Source: Bacteriovoracaceae bacterium
GTDB taxonomy: Bacteria > Bdellovibrionota > Bacteriovoracia > Bacteriovoracales > Bacteriovoracaceae
Direction of reading: 5' to 3'
Assembly: GCA_947446575.1 (NCBI GenBank)
Contig: CANFHC010000023.1
Span: 1 to 50,893 of the forward strand
Length of the DNA: 50,893 bases
Shown: positions 8,551 to 17,363 of the stretch, one piece after another
Numbering within the stretch: the stretch's first letter is position 1
How the letters are laid out: each line of letters starts with the position of its first letter
Program-made: the position numbers and the translations under genes
Notes under the pieces: model-generated
What the model saw: only the letters and a program-made list of their open reading frames with translations
What the model was told of the DNA's origin: nothing
Database searches by the model: none

Positions 8551-8871
8551 TTAATTATTAAGTTTAGAAATATAGGCAGCTAGATCTTTCATATCTTGTT
8601 CAGATAGCTTGCTCACAAAAGGGATCATTACGGGATTTTTTCTTATGACACCAGCTTTGATATCTTGAATTTGCTTTAATACGTACCAGTCATGCTGTCC
8701 AGCGATTCGAGGAGCTTTTTGGGCAGGATTACCGTCCCCTTTTTCTCCGTGGCACTGGATACATTGCTTATAGAGCTCAGCGCCTTTAGCGGCGTCTTGA
8801 GCATAAACAGAAGCCGAAAGTGAAATAAAAGAACCAAAAAATAAGAAAAATGCGACAAGAGAACTCTTCAT
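8551..8871 (-). CDS. Exported class I cytochrome c
   Basis: 106 residues from the ATG at 8871. This start is preferred over an upstream in-frame one because GAGGT lies 7 bases before it and it begins a clean signal peptide (MKSSLVAFFLFFGSF, cleavage after SVYA). The mature protein has the haem attachment motif CIQCH, GDGNPAQ, and the axial methionine in NPVMIPFVSKLS, with the closing helix DLAAYISKL. It is a c553/c4-like single-haem electron carrier of the periplasm. It is probably matured by the ResB/CcsA pair at 13.5-16.7 kb. Confidence 0.93.
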   Translation of the reverse strand: MKSSLVAFFLFFGSFISLSASVYAQDAAKGAELYKQCIQCHGEKGDGNPAQKAPRIAGQHDWYVLKQIQDIKAGVIRKNPVMIPFVSKLSEQDMKDLAAYISKLNN

Positions 8872-8948
8872 TATAATGACCTCGTTATAAATGTCTCGAT
8901 AAGAAAAATACATATTACACTAAACTATTTGAATTTTACTCTAAGAAA

Positions 8949-9623
8949 TCACAATGTCGCAACCACTTTGAGCAAAGTTTTAGCTGAGTCAACCGGATTG
9001 AGTTCTTGAATGACGTGTTTGATGACTTCAATATCCAGAGGTAAATCATTTTTTACAATAGATACTCCATCTGCTTCCGCCAGGGCCAATTGAGTAGATT
9101 TCCCTAGAGGAAACAGTCTTTTGAATACTTCTAGTATTGAAAGAATTCTTCGATTTTTTTCCACAAATGTGAGGTCATTCCAAAAAACCTTTTTGGGAAA
9201 AATGTCCTCATTTTTATTTATTTTTTCAAAAATCAATGCGCTTAAAAGAGTATTTTTTACCATTTTAAAGCTTTTTTCGAGGAGAATTTCCTCTGAAGCA
9301 GGAAACGCAGGCAGGTGATTTTCATCCCGCAAAAAGTTTTCTACCTCTCTAAAACTTAGACGTGTCAAAATATCCAGCGATTTTCCGACTGACAATCTTG
9401 ATATAGATTCCAAAAATAATGATATGTCTTCCAATGATGAAACGCCGGAATAACGAAGTGTCAAAATCTTGTCGTTTTGAAAATTGGGATTTTTATTTTC
9501 AAACGATATTACCCAGTTCCAATTTTCATCAATCTCTTGAGAAATGACCGATTGAGGATTTTTTAAAATGTTTTGAGCTCTTTGGGAGATATTTTGGGTA
9601 TTGAATACGTTATTTTCTTTCAA
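8949..9623 (-). CDS. Conserved-looking protein of unknown function (faintly IscU/NifU-like)
   Basis: 224 residues with a TTG start; an AAGG lies about 11 bases upstream. No signal peptide, no membrane segment and no cysteine at all. The middle segment GKSLDILTRLSFREVENFL is faintly like the GKSL.EA..I...DI..FL helix of IscU/NifU scaffold proteins, but every cluster ligand would be missing. I give that only as a possibility. Neighbours do not clarify its role: cytochrome c downstream and a divergent thiamine-pyrophosphokinase-like gene upstream. Confidence 0.5.
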   Translation of the reverse strand: MKENNVFNTQNISQRAQNILKNPQSVISQEIDENWNWVISFENKNPNFQNDKILTLRYSGVSSLEDISLFLESISRLSVGKSLDILTRLSFREVENFLRDENHLPAFPASEEILLEKSFKMVKNTLLSALIFEKINKNEDIFPKKVFWNDLTFVEKNRRILSILEVFKRLFPLGKSTQLALAEADGVSIVKNDLPLDIEVIKHVIQELNPVDSAKTLLKVVATL

Positions 9624-9665
9624 TGGGCTTGCTACCTTAGAAATTTTAATTTACAAAAATCTAGC

Positions 9666-10373
9666 ATGTCAGATTCAAAAGTTCATCCATTAAAAGCTTT
9701 TATTAAACTCATTGAAGGTTATGAGGCTGCACTTATATTAGGGCCAATGGATATAAAGAAATCACACCTCAATAAAGTGATTAAAAAAACTTCACCCACT
9801 TTGATCATCTTCGTTGATGGTGCTATTGAACATAAAAAGAAAATAGAACTTTCATCAATAAAGAAAAAAAAGATTCGCTTTTTAACTGTTGGCGATGGAG
9901 ATTCAGCAGTTTCTTTTGATCATTTCGATATCCTTCTCCCCCAAAAAAAAGATTATTCCGACTTTGCTTTTGTTACAGAAGGCTTAATGAAGTCAAAAAA
10001 CCTATGGAAGAGAGTCAACTTTTTAGGATTCAGCTCTCTTTTAAACGAGACACGATTTGATCATCTTTTTTTCAATTTGCAAGAAATTGAAAAACTTGTC
10101 AAAAAAAAATCTTTTCCAACTTCTTTGGATGATCGTTTTCTCTTTTTCCCTAAAGGAATAAATCAATTCTCTTATAAAGGACTTTTTAGCATCCTGAGTT
10201 TGAAGCCCAACTATTTGAAATTAACTGGTGCAGCAGAATACAGATTAGAAAAATGGGTTAAGTTAAATGCATTAAGTACTTTGGGCCTAAGTAATAAAGC
10301 CCATGGTAAAATCTTTATTCATTCAAAAAGTTCAGTAATTGTTTATTTAGCAGGCAAAAATTTAAGTTCGTGA
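9666..10373 (+). CDS. Thiamine pyrophosphokinase-like protein
   Basis: 235 residues from the ATG at 9666. IFVDGA, then RFLTVGDGDSA, then LLPQKKDYSDFAFVTEGL follow the order of the thiamin pyrophosphokinase catalytic domain (ADGG..., GD.DS, KD.TD...AL), which binds ATP-Mg and thiamine. The C-terminal part, with FPKGINQFSYKGLFSIL and KLTGAAEYRLEKW, could match the smaller substrate domain. The key residues are partly altered (GDGDS instead of GDlDS, YSD instead of pTD), so it may be a divergent member. Its 3' end overlaps the convergent acylase gene by 31 bases. Confidence 0.55.
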   Translation: MSDSKVHPLKAFIKLIEGYEAALILGPMDIKKSHLNKVIKKTSPTLIIFVDGAIEHKKKIELSSIKKKKIRFLTVGDGDSAVSFDHFDILLPQKKDYSDFAFVTEGLMKSKNLWKRVNFLGFSSLLNETRFDHLFFNLQEIEKLVKKKSFPTSLDDRFLFFPKGINQFSYKGLFSILSLKPNYLKLTGAAEYRLEKWVKLNALSTLGLSNKAHGKIFIHSKSSVIVYLAGKNLSS

Positions 10374-12760
10374 GTTCTATGGGCCAAAATATCAGCTTCA
10401 TCTAACCATTCTTCTCTGAATTTACCTTTAGCAAAAAGTTCAACTTGGTCATCATAAAAGGGAGAGAGAATATGTCCGGAATTTCCCACAGGCAAAATCC
10501 CCCATGATTTTTCTGGAACGGCAAAATCAATAATACGCCTAGTAGACGGTCCAGCTTTAACTTTGAATCCGTCAGCTAGCCCGTTAAATTTTTGTGCATT
10601 AACTTCGTTGGCAGACCCATTCATTGGAATGGGGCCAATATTAAAAATTTTATCAAAAGGTTTTACTCGTCCGATTGGATGAACAAATTCTAAAGTATGC
10701 AAATGCCCCCAGGACCAAGTATTAGAATCATCTCCGAGGGCTTGCCTTAAAGATTCAATCGAATTGTTGAAAGCATCTGTAAAGACTCTTTTGCGATCAA
10801 ATTTTTTCCACCATTGAGAATCGGCATTTAAAACTACGCGTTTAAAAAAATTCCAATGATTGGGCAACTTACTAAAAGTTTCCATCTCTTCACTTGAAAA
10901 ATCTTTAAGAAGAATCTTCGTGATTTCTCGGCACCAAGTATAATAAAGTGATGGAGCAATGGAATCTTTATCTGAGATATAATCCCATTTTTTTAAGATT
11001 TTTAAGTACGCCTGTCCTCTTTCTTTTTTCCAAAGATTTTGAAAATCAACACCCATTAGTAATTGAGTGAGAATTAATTTATTTTCTAAATTAAGGCTCA
11101 ACGTTTGCACTTCTTTTAACTCTTCAACAGACCAAACTTCTTTCTGCCCCAAAATTGTTTGCAAAGTTTTAAAGCGGTCATTGGATTGCCAATCTCCACG
11201 TAAATCTTCTGGGGTTGCTGGAGTTCCGGCGGGACGAGCGTTGGCAGAAATAATAATTCCACTCGAGGGATTTTCTAAATGAGGTTTTTTATCGAAACTT
11301 AACACACCTGTGTACTCATCTAAACCAGAACTACCATCCAGAATAAAATCACTTGCAGTATTGTGAGATTTTTCAGATATCTCTCCAAACATCCACCATC
11401 CAATATTCTTTTTGTCTGCATAAAGTACGTTTAATCCTGGAGCTCGTCCTAAACTCACTGCAGCTTTAAACTCTTCCATATTTTTGGCGCGCCCCATTTT
11501 AAAAAGGGCCAATAATGGGTCATTATCAAGCGATCGAAAGGCCCATTTTATTGCAATAGATTTATCTTCTGGATTTTTAAATACTTCATCCATAATTGGC
11601 CCATGATCCGTTTCAATAACCACCATTTCATACGGCTTTTGAGACTTAACTTTAATCATCTCAATTCGCTCGCGATAGGGAATACTCTTACCTCTAAATT
11701 CAGATGACTTAAATTTTGGATTTAATTTCTCTTTATATAAGTCCATATCGTCAACCAGACTCATTGTAAGTCCCCAACCTCTTTCATGATTATGAGAAAG
11801 AACTGGAAATGGAAGAATTGACAGAAAGTGACCGTACGTTTCAAAGTTCGGAGTTTTTAAATGAGCCTCAAACCAGACACCTGGATGAGAAAAACTAATA
11901 TGAGGGTCATTGGCGAGAATTGGAAATCCTGATTTAGACCTTCCGCCACTTAAAAGCCATCCATTTGATCCCTCAAAAAGGGGAAATCCTGATTCTAAAT
12001 CAGAGAGAATTTTGGAGACAGGAGATTCTATATCTACGACACGCTTAGATTTTTCTTTGTCTACTTTTTGTTTGTCTTTTAATTTTTCTTCATAAGGAGT
12101 CAAATCGTTTCTCAGTTCATCCGATAATTCACTTCCTAGGCGAGCACGCAATTTTGTCAAGAGTGGATCCTCTGTAGTGGCCACTCCAAAACTAAAACTC
12201 ATTAATCCAATAAAAGAATAACCATCAAGAGTGCTAAATGGACGAGGTTTAATTCCTAAAATTGAAAATTCAAGAGGGAGTTTTTCAGTATCTTGAAACT
12301 GATTAACTCCGTCATAAAAAGCTTCCATTTCATTCCACATTTCCATATTTAGAGTGTGGTCGTCTTTTTTGGCTTGCAACATTTCGCTCATTCTACTTCG
12401 AATGCCTAGTGTTCTAAAAAGTTTATCACTTGCTAATGTTTTATCGCCGAATAGTTCAGAAAGCTCTCCATTAGCCATTCGACGCTCAATTTCCATTTGG
12501 AATAAACGCTCGCTAGCTGCTACAAAACCCAAAGTCCTGAAAACATCAAGATTATTTTCTGCCTTTATATGGGGAACTCCGAATTGATCACGAATAACAG
12601 AAACTGACCCTTTTAGATTTTTTAGCGTTATTTCACCATCCATTGGAGCAATAGAGCTTTTGACAAAATAAAAAACATAAGAAAAAGTAACTAAAAGAAT
12701 AAAAAATAGAGAGATTAACCATTTCTTAAAAGAATTTTTTTTGTGTGTTAGGTATTCCAT
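10343..12760 (-). CDS. Penicillin-acylase-family (S45, Ntn-hydrolase) amidase
   Basis: 805 residues. A membrane segment at about 14-34 acts as signal or anchor. The small-subunit motif SVIRDQFGVPHIKA precedes the self-cleavage site, seen as EGSNGWLLSGG: Ser265 would become the N-terminal nucleophile of the large subunit. The paired motif ILANDPHISFSHPGVWFEAHL also fits the family. Members hydrolyse beta-lactam side chains, acyl-homoserine lactones or other amides in the periplasm; the substrate here is unknown. The start codon directly abuts that of the divergent membrane gene, and its upstream region has no clear ribosome-binding site, so the promoter must lie within that neighbour. Confidence 0.92.
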   Translation of the reverse strand: MEYLTHKKNSFKKWLISLFFILLVTFSYVFYFVKSSIAPMDGEITLKNLKGSVSVIRDQFGVPHIKAENNLDVFRTLGFVAASERLFQMEIERRMANGELSELFGDKTLASDKLFRTLGIRSRMSEMLQAKKDDHTLNMEMWNEMEAFYDGVNQFQDTEKLPLEFSILGIKPRPFSTLDGYSFIGLMSFSFGVATTEDPLLTKLRARLGSELSDELRNDLTPYEEKLKDKQKVDKEKSKRVVDIESPVSKILSDLESGFPLFEGSNGWLLSGGRSKSGFPILANDPHISFSHPGVWFEAHLKTPNFETYGHFLSILPFPVLSHNHERGWGLTMSLVDDMDLYKEKLNPKFKSSEFRGKSIPYRERIEMIKVKSQKPYEMVVIETDHGPIMDEVFKNPEDKSIAIKWAFRSLDNDPLLALFKMGRAKNMEEFKAAVSLGRAPGLNVLYADKKNIGWWMFGEISEKSHNTASDFILDGSSGLDEYTGVLSFDKKPHLENPSSGIIISANARPAGTPATPEDLRGDWQSNDRFKTLQTILGQKEVWSVEELKEVQTLSLNLENKLILTQLLMGVDFQNLWKKERGQAYLKILKKWDYISDKDSIAPSLYYTWCREITKILLKDFSSEEMETFSKLPNHWNFFKRVVLNADSQWWKKFDRKRVFTDAFNNSIESLRQALGDDSNTWSWGHLHTLEFVHPIGRVKPFDKIFNIGPIPMNGSANEVNAQKFNGLADGFKVKAGPSTRRIIDFAVPEKSWGILPVGNSGHILSPFYDDQVELFAKGKFREEWLDEADILAHRTHELKFLPAK

Positions 12761-13462
12761 GTGACAATCATAGAGATGAAAACAGTAAAATTCAATTCGA
12801 GAAGTATGTTAGTTGATGCTCTTAGGGGTTTTACCATCATTTTGATGGTCTTTTTTCATTTTAGTTTTGACCTGAACAATTTTGGCTTTATAAAGATTGA
12901 TATTATGCATGCTCCTTTTTGGTTTGCACTTCCTAGGATCATTGTTTTTCTTTTTCTCTTCGCTGTAGGAATGGGACTAAGATTGGCCCATGCCGATCAT
13001 ATTCATTGGAAGGCTTTCTGGATTCGATTTTTCAAAATTGCGGCATTTGCGATATTAATTTCAATTGTCACTTACTTCCTATTCCCAGAAAATTGGATTT
13101 ATTTTGGAACTCTCCACGCAATAGCATTGATATCTCTTCTCTCTTTGCCATTTTTAAAACGCCCAAATCTCTCTCTTATTGTTGCGCTTCTACTTTTTAT
13201 TCCTTCAATATTTTGGAATAAAAATATACCTTGGTTTAATCTACCTCATGAGTCATGGGACTATATCGAGCCATTTCCTTGGTTAGGTGCAAGTTTGCTT
13301 GGCATATTTGCCGTGCATAAAGGACTTCATCGCTATTCATTAAAAGAAAACAGGCTTGTTAAATCTCTGAACTATTTGGGTAAGCATTCTCTTTTTATTT
13401 ATCTCACACATCAACCAATTTTATTCGGTTCAGTGTACCTTACTCGTCTAATCATTAAATAA
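12761..13462 (+). CDS. DUF1624 / heparan-acetyltransferase-like membrane protein
   Basis: 233 residues from GTG at 12761, which has a TTAGG about 8 bases upstream; ATG at 12776 or 12806 are alternatives without a ribosome-binding site. The segment DALRGFTIILMVFFHFSFDL is typical of DUF1624 (HGSNAT catalytic-like, YeiB relatives), where the conserved His lies on the first membrane helix. About seven membrane helices follow, ending with HSLFIYLTHQPILF. These proteins probably transfer acyl groups across the inner membrane; the acceptor is unknown. Divergent from the acylase, with no intergenic space. Confidence 0.75.
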   Translation: MTIIEMKTVKFNSRSMLVDALRGFTIILMVFFHFSFDLNNFGFIKIDIMHAPFWFALPRIIVFLFLFAVGMGLRLAHADHIHWKAFWIRFFKIAAFAILISIVTYFLFPENWIYFGTLHAIALISLLSLPFLKRPNLSLIVALLLFIPSIFWNKNIPWFNLPHESWDYIEPFPWLGASLLGIFAVHKGLHRYSLKENRLVKSLNYLGKHSLFIYLTHQPILFGSVYLTRLIIK

Positions 13463-13531
13463 CTTATTACATTCCAACACCGTATCTCTGGTGATATAAA
13501 TTGATTCATTAATACACTCTATGGATCGACT

Positions 13532-15190
13532 ATGAAAAAGTTCAAAAATATCGATTGGGATAATGTCGAGCGCTTTATTGGTAGCTTAAAATTCGCTGTT
13601 ATAGTTATCAGTCTTTTTACTCTATCTATGATCATTGGAACATTTCTTGAAAGTTATTATGGAACTGATTTCGCCAATCGAGCAGTGTACAAAACCCCTT
13701 TTTTCATGCTCGTGCAATTTGGCATTCTCATGTCTATTATTTTCGCTGCAATTCTTAGGCTTCCACCAAAAAAGAGGCTTTACGGATTTTACACTATTCA
13801 TGCTGGATTAATTATAATTGGAATGGGCTCGCTTATTACATACGTGGCCGGAGTTGATGGGCAAATCACTCTGGCTCCCAACGAACCAAACCGTCAGGTA
13901 ATACTTACAAAAGATATTTTAAAAATTACCTATCCGACAGAAGGAAAACAAGTCACTACTTTTTTACCTTTTTCAGCCTTTAAGACAAATATTGATGAAA
14001 CTTACGACAATATTAATATTCGTGAATACATACCATTTGCCGAAGGAAAATTTGTTTGGAGTGATCCAATCAATCACTATCCAGAAGGGGCACAAATCCA
14101 TTCATCAAAATATCATTTTAAGAATGCATTTGCGGAGCAAGATATTACTCTTTCAATTCACCCAGAAGCGGGAAATGATTTTCAATCTAATATGCAAATG
14201 GGACCTCTTGCATTTAGCTATTACCCCTCAAGCATTGCGCATTGTTTTGCAGAAAATAATCCTTCTAAAATAATCGTTTGGAATTCGCAAACTGCAGAAT
14301 GTTTTACGCCTGAATCAAAGGCAATTCCTGTTAAAACGACTGGAGCTAATAATCGTTTTATCGTAATACCTTTGGGAAATACTTTTCTGACTTTTTTTCC
14401 AGATTTTTCTCCATTTCCAATGGATACAAAATTGCAGACTGACGAGAAATCCAACATTCGCGTTTTTTCTAAAAAACTTTTCGAAGAAAAACCTAATCTT
14501 TTTTTATTTGGGAAAAAAGTTAGTTTTTACTCTAAAGCTGAAAATAAATGGATCATGGAAGATATAGAAGTTGGAAAAAAAGCCGTGACTCTTCCTTGGA
14601 TGGGAGCTGAAATCAGCTTAACAGTTCACCAAGAAAAATTAGTTCCCTTTAATCTTCCAATCGCAACGATTCCTATTCAAAAAAATGGGAGCCTAATAAA
14701 AGGCGATATTCGCGCTGTTCGATTAGATATTTTAGGTAAAGAGTATTGGGTTACTAATTACTCGCCTCTCTCATTATTAGTCCAAGGTAAAAAAGTAGTT
14801 ATTGAAGTTACAAAAGAGTCCCTTAATCTTCCTTTTGAATTGGCACTAACAGAATTTAAAATGGATAAAGATCCTGGAACAAATAATCCAGCAAGCTATG
14901 AATCGTTCGTAAAACTTTTTGCTGATGGTGCGACTTCAAGTCACCATGTCTTCATGAACAATCCAATGAAACAATCTGGATACACTTTTTACCAAGCTTC
15001 ATATTCTCAAGATAGCCAAGGACAATACAATACCACCCTAGCTGTTAACGTTGACCAAGGGCGAGTCATGAAATATCTCGGTTCATTGATGCTCGTCTTC
15101 GGTGCTATCTGGCACTATAATTTAAACAATAAAAAGAAACCTAAAAAAGATAACCAACAAGATCCTGACGATCCTGAGGTAAATACATGA
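13532..15190 (+). CDS. resB: Cytochrome c biogenesis protein ResB/Ccs1
   Basis: 552 residues. Three N-terminal membrane helices (about 17-38, 57-77, 85-107) begin with SLKFAVIVISLFTLSMIIGTFLES, the family's opening pattern. A large periplasmic domain and one C-terminal helix (YLGSLMLVFGAIWHY) follow, with the family's NHP/QSGYTFYQASY-type segment at KQSGYTFYQASYSQD. Together with CcsA it carries haem to, and ligates it onto, apocytochromes c in System II. Its stop overlaps the ATG of ccsA by 4 bases (ATGA), so the two are translationally coupled. Confidence 0.9.
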   Translation: MKKFKNIDWDNVERFIGSLKFAVIVISLFTLSMIIGTFLESYYGTDFANRAVYKTPFFMLVQFGILMSIIFAAILRLPPKKRLYGFYTIHAGLIIIGMGSLITYVAGVDGQITLAPNEPNRQVILTKDILKITYPTEGKQVTTFLPFSAFKTNIDETYDNINIREYIPFAEGKFVWSDPINHYPEGAQIHSSKYHFKNAFAEQDITLSIHPEAGNDFQSNMQMGPLAFSYYPSSIAHCFAENNPSKIIVWNSQTAECFTPESKAIPVKTTGANNRFIVIPLGNTFLTFFPDFSPFPMDTKLQTDEKSNIRVFSKKLFEEKPNLFLFGKKVSFYSKAENKWIMEDIEVGKKAVTLPWMGAEISLTVHQEKLVPFNLPIATIPIQKNGSLIKGDIRAVRLDILGKEYWVTNYSPLSLLVQGKKVVIEVTKESLNLPFELALTEFKMDKDPGTNNPASYESFVKLFADGATSSHHVFMNNPMKQSGYTFYQASYSQDSQGQYNTTLAVNVDQGRVMKYLGSLMLVFGAIWHYNLNNKKKPKKDNQQDPDDPEVNT

Positions 15191-16740
15191 AAAAATTATT
15201 AGTTCTATTGGCTCTTTGTTTACTTGGAATAACTCCGGCAATGTCGGCAGATAATTATTTCTGTAAAAAGGATTTAGAAAAGCTCCCTATTTTGCAAGGT
15301 GGAAGAGTTAAACCTCTCTATGTTCACGCCGCAGAGGCCATAAAAAACTTAACAGGAAAATCGACTGTTGGTGAATTATCGGCGGTTGAAGCCTACTGCC
15401 TTCTCTCTTTAAATGGCATGGGTTTACCAAGTGATATTAAATTAGAGGCACGCATTGATCACGTCGATCTTATGAAGTTTTTAGGTCTTGAAAAAGATCA
15501 ACACACAATTGCTTATGAAGCATTGTTAGCAAAAGAAGATGCGATTAAATCTGAAGTCAGAATGATTAAGGATAACGAATCTTACAAAAAAGCGATGGGA
15601 AAACTCTACGACAGTATTTACCTCTATAAAGAAATAAAGGCCGGTGATAACTGGCTTCTTGCTGCCAACATTAATAATCATATTGAATGGCAACCAATCG
15701 TTGTTTACTTAACTGAGCAAAAAGTAATTGCTCAAAAGGCCCTTACTCCAGCTGATCCATTTCTCCCTGTATTACTTAAATCTAAGACAGAATTCGATCA
15801 AGCAAATGGAAATGAAAAATACGAATTAGAACTTGTGTACGCGAAAGCGGGCCTTGCAACTTGGGCGCTCACTCTCTCAATCATCGCTCTTGCGACTTTA
15901 GTGCTTTTTAAAAACTTCAATATTGCTTTAGGGATTGCAGGATTTTCTGCACTTGTACAAATTGTACTGATCGCAATGAGAGTTATTATTTCAGGTCGTG
16001 CCCCAATAACAAACATGTACGAGACAGTGCTCTTTTCTGGATTTGGATCACTTGCACTTGCGCTTGTTTTGGGACACTTTAAAAAAGAAAAACTTTTTGT
16101 CTATATGGGACTTGCTTATAACGTTTGTACTCTCATGATGTTGAATTTTGCCAACGGAATGCTTACAGCGACTATATCTCCTCTAGTTCCAGTGTTGCGT
16201 GATAACTTCTGGCTATCAACGCATGTAACTTGCGTAATACTTTCTTATGGAGCTCTAGCTCTTAGTTGGATTTTAGCAAATACAGTTCTCTTCAAACGTA
16301 GATGGGGATCAATCACTAAAAAAGATGAACTCATGTATGCAGACATTATCTACACGACTCTAAAATGGGGAACTACTATGCTTGCTGGGGGAGTTATTCT
16401 TGGTGGTGTGTGGGCCGATTATTCATGGGGAAGATTTTGGGGATGGGACCCGAAAGAGACATGGAGCTTGATCGTTCTTTGCACTTATATGGCCATCCTT
16501 CACGGCAGATACACTTCATGGATTAAACCCGCTCGTTTTATTACAATAACGGCCGGGGCTTTTATGAGTGTTATGATGGCCTGGTTTGGAGTGAATTATA
16601 TTTTAGCAACTGGACTTCACTCTTATGGATTTAGCGAAGGTGGAGCTATTTTCTTAGGATCTTTTTTCTTAATCCAGACAATTATTTTAATCATCACAAA
16701 CAATTACGAAGCTCCAAAAAACACTGCTTTGGAAGCATAA
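15187..16740 (+). CDS. ccsA: Cytochrome c assembly protein CcsA/ResC
   Basis: 517 residues. A signal-like N-terminus and a soluble region of about 200 residues, including KLPILQGGRVKPLYVHAAEA, precede about eight membrane helices. The haem-binding WWD-type motif is WGRFWGWDPKETWSLI, with histidines in LSTHVTCV and ILHGRYTSW as likely axial ligands. It is the haem transporter and lyase core of System II. The long N-terminal soluble part is typical of two-gene forms in Bdellovibrio and epsilonproteobacteria-like genomes. A strong terminator follows immediately. Confidence 0.93.
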   Translation: MKKLLVLLALCLLGITPAMSADNYFCKKDLEKLPILQGGRVKPLYVHAAEAIKNLTGKSTVGELSAVEAYCLLSLNGMGLPSDIKLEARIDHVDLMKFLGLEKDQHTIAYEALLAKEDAIKSEVRMIKDNESYKKAMGKLYDSIYLYKEIKAGDNWLLAANINNHIEWQPIVVYLTEQKVIAQKALTPADPFLPVLLKSKTEFDQANGNEKYELELVYAKAGLATWALTLSIIALATLVLFKNFNIALGIAGFSALVQIVLIAMRVIISGRAPITNMYETVLFSGFGSLALALVLGHFKKEKLFVYMGLAYNVCTLMMLNFANGMLTATISPLVPVLRDNFWLSTHVTCVILSYGALALSWILANTVLFKRRWGSITKKDELMYADIIYTTLKWGTTMLAGGVILGGVWADYSWGRFWGWDPKETWSLIVLCTYMAILHGRYTSWIKPARFITITAGAFMSVMMAWFGVNYILATGLHSYGFSEGGAIFLGSFFLIQTIILIITNNYEAPKNTALEA

Positions 16741-16743
16741 AAA

Positions 16744-16771
16744 AAGAGGGAAAAGTAAATATTTCCCTCTT
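16744..16771. terminator. Bidirectional terminator
   Basis: AAGAGGGAAA / TTTCCCTCTT, a 10-bp perfect stem with an 8-base loop, lies between the ccsA stop and the convergent exported-protein stop. A/T tracts flank both sides. Confidence 0.85.
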
Positions 16772-16790
16772 ATATATTTATTTAATCTTT

Positions 16791-17291
16791 CTAATTTCCA
16801 AAATTTACTTTTTCAATTCCAATAATGCCAAAAACTTTTGATCTTTTTGCGACGATATTCATTTTGTTAAAAATAATTTTGTTTTGAATAAGAATCGGTC
16901 CATTTTTATCCATGGCTAACTCCATCTCATATCCTTTTCTCTCTCCACTAATGCCGCTGTAGAGCGTATCCAAATAAAGGACACCTCCGCGCTCAGGATC
17001 GAAGTTATCACTATGCATGCGAACTGTTTCATATTTGTCTTTGCGATTTAAAACGATTCCATCTTTTAGTCCATCAGCTTTCAATTCAATCCGAGCTGTT
17101 TTAACACCGTTATGAAAAGTGTCTTGATACAAATGTTCAATGCCACGATTTTCACTATCCATCTCGTAGACAATTTTTCCGATATCACTATCGATATCAC
17201 TTGTCACAATACACAAGACTTTTTCGGATGCCTCTGCCCCAAAAATAATGAACGACACTAATACTGCAGTAAATACATTTCGTAATTGCAC
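16791..17291 (-). CDS. Small exported protein of unknown function
   Basis: 166 residues from a GTG start preceded by GGGGG six bases upstream. The signal peptide is MQLRNVFTAVLVSFIIFGAEA with cleavage before SEKVLC. The mature part looks beta-rich with alternating hydrophobic residues, for example GGVLYLDTLYSGISGERKGYEMEL. A single cysteine remains near the N-terminus. No family recognised. It is alone, ended by the shared terminator. Confidence 0.7.
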   Translation of the reverse strand: MQLRNVFTAVLVSFIIFGAEASEKVLCIVTSDIDSDIGKIVYEMDSENRGIEHLYQDTFHNGVKTARIELKADGLKDGIVLNRKDKYETVRMHSDNFDPERGGVLYLDTLYSGISGERKGYEMELAMDKNGPILIQNKIIFNKMNIVAKRSKVFGIIGIEKVNFGN

Positions 17292-17363
17292 GATTAACCC
17301 CCATCAAATAATTGATAGAAATTGATCGGCAATTTTTTCCGCCTAAGTGAATTTTTAGTAAAA

